The position numbers and the translations under genes are program-made. Below are positions 60,509 through 64,000 of a DNA stretch of 64,000 nt, in pieces (positions within the stretch are counted from its first letter, which is position 1; every line of letters starts with the position of its first letter). The DNA comes from Acetobacter sp. 46_36. GTDB taxonomy: Bacteria > Pseudomonadota > Alphaproteobacteria > RF32 > CAG-239. The notes under the pieces are model-generated. The model ran no database searches, was not told where the DNA came from, and saw nothing but the letters and a program-made list of their open reading frames with translations. The stretch covers positions 1 through 64,000 of the forward strand of contig MNTT01000008.1 in assembly GCA_001917135.1 (NCBI GenBank), read 5' to 3'.

Positions 60509-61189
60509 CTAATTCCGCTGCACGCTGTCTTCTTTCTGCAGCCTGAACTGATATAATGCGGCAATCGCAATATACGGCAGGAACATTTCTCCCGATTCTT
60601 CCACCAGCTGGCAAAGGGCATACGTTTCATCAGCCAGAGGAACGCCGCCGTGCGCTTTTTTCCAATTCGACGGAAAACGGTCAACGATCTTGGAGCAAAC
60701 ACCGACCGTGCACAAAACGGCAATCGACCACGTTACCGGATTAAGCTTGAAAAACGAACCTACCAGATGCTTGGAATATTTAACCGCCAGATATGCAACC
60801 GCTCCGGCAACAACCAGCAAGACCAATCCGAAAATAATCTTTTCGCTCAACGGATTATTCGGATTAAGAAAAAATCTCGATTTAAACGGAGTCGTATCCG
60901 TTCTGGACAGATGGTGCTGTATCCCTTCCTCACGCAACAGAGCACAAATTGCCAAAAACAAAAGAATACCCCATGTTCTAATCCTGTCCTTGTAATCATC
61001 ACAAACAACAAGCAACATTCCGATAAGCAAAACATATCCTATATGGGTAATATTCTCAATCAGTTCCCCTTCAACCGTTACTTTCAGCACATTTTCGGGA
61101 AATCCATAATAAACAGTACCCATAAAAGACAACCACAAAATCAAAAAAGCCGCAGGTACAAAAAACGGCGACATAAATATCTTTTTCAT
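60509..61189 (-). CDS. Hypothetical polytopic membrane protein
   Basis: 226 residues with about six hydrophobic helices. The conserved-looking loop LREEGIQHHLSRTDTTPFKSRFF and the C-terminal EESGEMFLPY motif suggest a defined family of small bacterial membrane proteins, function unknown to me. The true start is the ATG at 61189, with GAAGGAC upstream. It has no close neighbour on the same strand (the next starts 320 bases downstream). Confidence 0.6.
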   Translation of the reverse strand: MKKIFMSPFFVPAAFLILWLSFMGTVYYGFPENVLKVTVEGELIENITHIGYVLLIGMLLVVCDDYKDRIRTWGILLFLAICALLREEGIQHHLSRTDTTPFKSRFFLNPNNPLSEKIIFGLVLLVVAGAVAYLAVKYSKHLVGSFFKLNPVTWSIAVLCTVGVCSKIVDRFPSNWKKAHGGVPLADETYALCQLVEESGEMFLPYIAIAALYQFRLQKEDSVQRN

Positions 61190-61445
61190 CAAAAAAGTCC
61201 TTCAATTCATTAAAATTGCATAAAGTATAGATACCTTGCCGTTCCCTCGCAACAAAAACAAAAAATTCCTAACAACAAAACCGTATGCTACAGAATGTTT
61301 ATTTCTTTCAAACCGCAAGTTTCCGCGCTTTAAAGCCGTTCCTTAATGATATCCGATAAATGTCGCCAAAACGTTTCGCCTTTTGCAACCGCAAACATTC
61401 AACAACGAACCTGCGCAACAGATAAAATCCCTCCCACATTTTTCA

Positions 61446-62030
61446 TCATTCCCAAACAATTGTTGCGCCTTTTTCCAAAATCCCCGCAATTCGCTTCAAA
61501 ACACTCTGCTCCACAAAGTCGCCTTTGCGAACCCAAACTGCGCTTTTAACATTGTCCAAAACATAAAAAGGCGATATCCGCCGATACCATTTCAGCATCA
61601 CCGCCACGCTGTCCGCAATGCTGATTTTTTCTCCCGGCAAATCAGCTGTTTCACCCTCATATACGCAATCGACGACAATCTGCGGTTTCAGCTTCTCCTT
61701 TCCCGTCATAAACAAATAATATACTGCGGCTCCGCCGGCAACGTAAATGTCAGTTTCTTCCTCGGCCAGCGCCTTTTGCCCGCTGATAACGCGGTGCGCC
61801 GCCAAATCCGAAACTTCATATTCCGGATTAGAGGTCAGCACCAGCATTTTACAGCCGTCAATTGTCCGCCCGGGAAAACTTTCGTACGTTATCCTGCCGC
61901 AAACGACGGTCTGCCCGGACACGACATCAAGAAAATGTTTCGTATCGCTGGGAACATTCCACGGTATATTATCGCCAATGCCGATTAAATCGTCCCCGGC
62001 ATGCCGGCACCACATCGCTACCACCGTCAT
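61446..62030 (-). CDS. folA: Dihydrofolate reductase family protein
   Basis: NADPH-dependent reduction of dihydrofolate. 194 residues. The N-terminal half follows DHFR: VVAMWCRHAGDDLIGIGDNIPWNVPSDTKHF resembles the substrate loop with Trp and Asp, VVCGRITYESFPGR the NADPH-binding GRxTxES(F/I)PGR, and IYVAGGAAVYYLFM the second NADPH motif. The C-terminus is longer and divergent. It overlaps the rnhB stop by four bases (ATGA) with AAAGGAG inside rnhB, so the two form one unit. A related reductase of the DHFR fold is possible. Confidence 0.75.
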   Translation of the reverse strand: MTVVAMWCRHAGDDLIGIGDNIPWNVPSDTKHFLDVVSGQTVVCGRITYESFPGRTIDGCKMLVLTSNPEYEVSDLAAHRVISGQKALAEEETDIYVAGGAAVYYLFMTGKEKLKPQIVVDCVYEGETADLPGEKISIADSVAVMLKWYRRISPFYVLDNVKSAVWVRKGDFVEQSVLKRIAGILEKGATIVWE

Positions 62031-62647
62031 TTCAAAAACTCCTTTACCGGCGCATAAGATCTCCGGTGTTCGGGCGTAACGCCAAACCGTTTCAATCCCT
62101 CAATATGCGCTTTCGTACCGTAACCGGCATTTTTCTCAAAGCCGTATCCCGGATACTGCGTTGCCATCTGTTCCATCAGCCGGTCGCGATAAACTTTGGC
62201 TAAAATGGAAGCCGCGGCAATAGAATAAGACTTCGCGTCCCCTTTTACCACCGCCCGCACCGCACAGCCAAAATCTTTCGGCGTTCTGTTCCCGTCAACC
62301 AGCACCATATCCGCAGCAATATCGGCCGCCGCCATTGCCCGTTTCATTGCCAGAAACGACGCATTTAAGATATTGATTTCATCAATTTCCCGTGCCGAGG
62401 CCTGCCCGATTCCCAGCCGCACCGTTCCCTTTTTTGCTTCTTCTTGCAGCAGGCTATACAACATTTCTCTTTTCTTTTTGGAAAGCTTTTTGGAGTCATT
62501 CAGATTTTCTAACAGCCGGATGTCAACTTTCCGGTTCAAAAAAACAGCACACCCGGCAACCACCGGTCCGACCCACGGGCCGCGCCCGGCTTCATCAACG
62601 CCGGCAACAACCCCGCCGGTCTCATCTTCAAGTAAAAAATCAGGCAT
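62027..62647 (-). CDS. rnhB: Ribonuclease HII
   Basis: Removes ribonucleotides from DNA and RNA primers from hybrids. 206 residues with GVDEAGRGPWVGPVVAG carrying the first two catalytic acids, LNDSKKLSKKKRE, DMVLVDGN and the SIAAASILAKVYRD region. The ATG at 62647 has AAGGAG eight bases upstream. The frame stays open for another 38 codons into the repeat array, but those codons are repeat sequence. The array upstream consists of copies of this gene's own ribosome binding site and start region. Confidence 0.93.
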   Translation of the reverse strand: MPDFLLEDETGGVVAGVDEAGRGPWVGPVVAGCAVFLNRKVDIRLLENLNDSKKLSKKKREMLYSLLQEEAKKGTVRLGIGQASAREIDEINILNASFLAMKRAMAAADIAADMVLVDGNRTPKDFGCAVRAVVKGDAKSYSIAAASILAKVYRDRLMEQMATQYPGYGFEKNAGYGTKAHIEGLKRFGVTPEHRRSYAPVKEFLK

Positions 62648-62966
62648 ACCGCCTCTCCTTCGTCCGAAACGATATCCTATCCAACACCCCCGCTTCGTTC
62701 TCGCCAAAAACGGCAGCTTGCCGACATATCGCTTTCCCTTTGTCCAAACGACACCTCTCACAACCCCATTTCACTCTCGCCTGAAACGGCAGCTTGCCGA
62801 CATATCGCTTTCCCTTTGTCCAAACGATATCCCTCACAACACCGTTTCGTTCTCGCCAAAAACGGCGGTTTGCCGGCATATCGCTTTCCCTTTGTCCAAA
62901 CGACATCCCACACAACACCGTTTCGCTCTCGTCAGAAACGGTATTATGCCGGTATATCGCTCCTTA
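62645..62966. repeat. 76-bp tandem repeat carrying the rnhB ribosome binding site and start codon
   Basis: On the plus strand GCTTTCCCTTTGTCC (minus: GGACAAAGGGAAAGC) occurs at 62731, 62807, 62883 and, decayed, 62959, with an exact spacing of 76. The real rnhB start region at 62651 is a fifth relative, 80 bases away. In every unit a CAT (minus-strand ATG) lies at the same distance from the AAAGGG element as the true start. Confidence 0.9.
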
Positions 62967-63012
62967 TAACCAAAACGATAATACCCTATTGCCTTTATAA
63001 CTCAACAATTTT

Positions 63013-63324
63013 TTAATTTTTAAGCACTCTTACGCCCTCATACTCTGCTTCGATTATACCGCCGACGACAACTGCGACATTCGGATAACCCGCCTCTTCA
63101 AACTTCTCGGCAACCTCCGAAGCAACGCCGCCCGACGTACAGAGAATATTAACCAGCTTGTCGCCGCCGGGATTATATTCCGCCATAAACTTGTCCGGAT
63201 CTACTTTATCCGCTTTTATGACAATATGCGGCAAAGCCAAACGCTCATGCGCATATTCGTCCGCCCCGCGCACATCAAGAATAATCGAATCTTTGTCCAG
63301 GCTTTCCGGTTTTACAAAACGCAT
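63013..63324 (-). CDS. Single-domain rhodanese-like protein
   Basis: 103 residues of the rhodanese fold: ILDVRGADEYAHERL is the conserved N-terminal strand and helix, and the active-site loop LCTSGGVASEVA presents the catalytic Cys, followed by the AGYPNVAVVVGGI ending. Single-domain forms handle sulfane sulfur or act as a cargo in redox or tRNA thiolation. The loop lacks the Arg common in thiosulfate-active forms, so its substrate is open. GGAGG precedes the ATG. Confidence 0.85.
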   Translation of the reverse strand: MRFVKPESLDKDSIILDVRGADEYAHERLALPHIVIKADKVDPDKFMAEYNPGGDKLVNILCTSGGVASEVAEKFEEAGYPNVAVVVGGIIEAEYEGVRVLKN

Positions 63325-63392
63325 CGGCTCCTCCTTCTTTGTCTTCCATAAACATAAGCCTGTTATGTAGCGGTTAAACCTCTATTTTAGTT

Positions 63393-63424
63393 TAAAAAGC
63401 AAAAACGGCTGCAATTGCAGCCGT
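63393..63424 (-). terminator. Rho-independent terminator of the edge gene
   Basis: ACGGCTGC, AATT loop and GCAGCCGT form a perfect 8-bp stem; on the minus strand TTTTTGCTTTTT follows. Confidence 0.85.
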
Positions 63425-63496
63425 CTCCCTCTCTCATATTTTCCGCCGTTCCTCACAAGCGCCCCTTCCGGTACATTCCGTTCCCGGAAACGCGCC

Positions 63497-63585
63497 CTCT
63501 GCCAAAAGCCGCCCTTTTCTCAAAGCGCTGACTTTTATCCAGACGCCGGCTTTTGCCTACACGCAGCCCTTTTGCCTAAAGCGCC
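63497..63585. repeat. 18-19-bp tandem repeat including a stop codon
   Basis: CTTTTGCCTA-like units start at 63512, 63530, 63548 and 63567 (spacing 18, 18, 19), with a weaker one near 63497. The unit at 63567 contains the TAG stop of the edge gene, as TAGGCAAAAG on the minus strand. Confidence 0.75.
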
Positions 63586-64000
63586 AGAACTTTATACTCG
63601 ATTCCGCTCTCGTCAGCACCGAGAACTTCGATTTTTATCGTGCCGATGTTTACGTTTTTGTCATACATCGGAAATTTATACGTTTTGTTTTCTTCCAAAG
63701 GCATACCGTTATTCGGCACTACCGTTTTATATTTAAAGACCATCTTGTAGTCTTCAATGCCTGCATAACGGACTTCAAAGCTTGAAAGCATATCTTCCTC
63801 GCCCGAGCGGCTCTTAAGCTCGTTTTGGAATTTCAAATCTTCCGGCTCCAGCTGAAAAGCAGTTTCCAGCAAAGCCAGCCGGTCATTGTAAATTCTTCCT
63901 ACGCGCGGATAAATGTTTCCGTTTCCGTCCAACAGAACGATATCGCCAAAGCGATTCGGTTCGACCATCCGGTAAATATGCTCGTTAATTTCAACCTCAC
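63576..64000 (-). CDS. Hypothetical protein, 5' end outside the window
   Basis: The frame is open from the stop at 63576 to the window edge, so at least 140 residues are present and the start is missing. An internal ATG at 63968 lies in continuous coding-like sequence (EINEHIYRMVEPNRFGDIV) and is probably not the start. The visible part is alpha/beta with strand-rich C-terminus (FEVRYAGIEDYKMVFKYK, IGTIKIEVLGAD). No family recognised; the function cannot be judged from the fragment. Confidence 0.55.
   Translation of the reverse strand, partial: EVEINEHIYRMVEPNRFGDIVLLDGNGNIYPRVGRIYNDRLALLETAFQLEPEDLKFQNELKSRSGEEDMLSSFEVRYAGIEDYKMVFKYKTVVPNNGMPLEENKTYKFPMYDKNVNIGTIKIEVLGADESGIEYKVLAL

Noticed and set aside
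62651..62966. CRISPR array or short protein with repeats
   Set aside because: Period is 76 bases with every part of the unit repeated. The reading frame changes from unit to unit, so open frames through it are accidental.
1..64000. tRNA, rRNA, tmRNA, RNase P RNA and 4.5S RNA genes
   Set aside because: I looked for T-arm GGTTCGAATCC-like words, CCA ends and hallmark loops in the spacers and found none convincing.
63576..64000. Phage tail or baseplate protein at the window edge
   Set aside because: Only a fragment is visible and no other phage gene is nearby; the resemblance was too vague to keep.

Overview
The window looks like a stretch of chromosome from a fermentative, Gram-negative alphaproteobacterium, probably an uncultured, host- or gut-associated lineage of the Rhodospirillales kind. 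The evidence is a GapR (DUF2312) chromatin protein, a phosphorelay PTS pair (EIIA-Man plus HPr), the ihfB-lapA-accD order, LPS export genes (lptF, lptD), and a fermentative set (L-lactate dehydrogenase, AdhE, pyruvate kinase). The lineage call is inference from gene content. I recognise no tRNA, rRNA, insertion sequence, prophage or CRISPR array.

Layout. 0.3-5.9 kb: oligoendopeptidase F, a stand-alone GlmU-like uridylyltransferase domain and a DUF2207 membrane protein. 5.9-9.1 kb: dTDP-L-rhamnose operon rfbA-rfbC-rfbD-rfbB. 9.1-12.5 kb: GT39-like membrane protein and an LRR-like unknown. 12.7-14.7 kb: a secreted small protein and an AT-rich pair (ProX-type tRNA deacylase, arginase-family enzyme) that looks acquired. 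14.9-23 kb: class A PBP, a large unknown with a Gly-rich hydrophobic segment, polA, gph, a hexapeptide acyltransferase. 23.3-26 kb: mltG-fabF-acpP. 26.2-34.8 kb: ldh, two surface-sugar glycosyltransferases, adhE, pyk. 35-37.7 kb: gapR and a Chlamydia-like arginine decarboxylase/antiporter pair. 38-43.8 kb: lptF-lptD-surA-ksgA. 44-51.4 kb: grpE, several unknowns, accD, lapA, ihfB, tsaB. 51.8-56.8 kb: an orphan PAS protein, unknowns, EIIA-Man, HPr and an orphan DNA methyltransferase. 56.8-64 kb: a candidate structured small RNA, ftsH, unknowns, folA-like, rnhB, a rhodanese, and a gene cut by the window edge.

Function. The genes combine envelope building (rhamnose precursors, lipid-linked-sugar transferases, LPS export, peptidoglycan synthesis and chain termination, fatty-acid synthesis) with anaerobic pyruvate disposal (pyk, ldh, adhE). 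Arginine decarboxylation with agmatine export probably adds acid tolerance or arginine consumption.

The most unusual signal is not a gene. At a dozen or more places the spacers between genes are degenerate tandem repeats with periods of 17-76 bases. Each place has its own unrelated unit. At six loci the unit contains the stop codon of the neighbouring gene (2.2, 21.5, 35.4, 38.0 and 63.5 kb) or its ribosome binding site and ATG (rnhB, 62.7 kb). Similar expansions sit inside two membrane-protein genes, one of them out of frame. The same genome region encodes a DNA polymerase I whose proofreading domain has lost its catalytic acidic residues. A causal link is speculation, but it can be tested.
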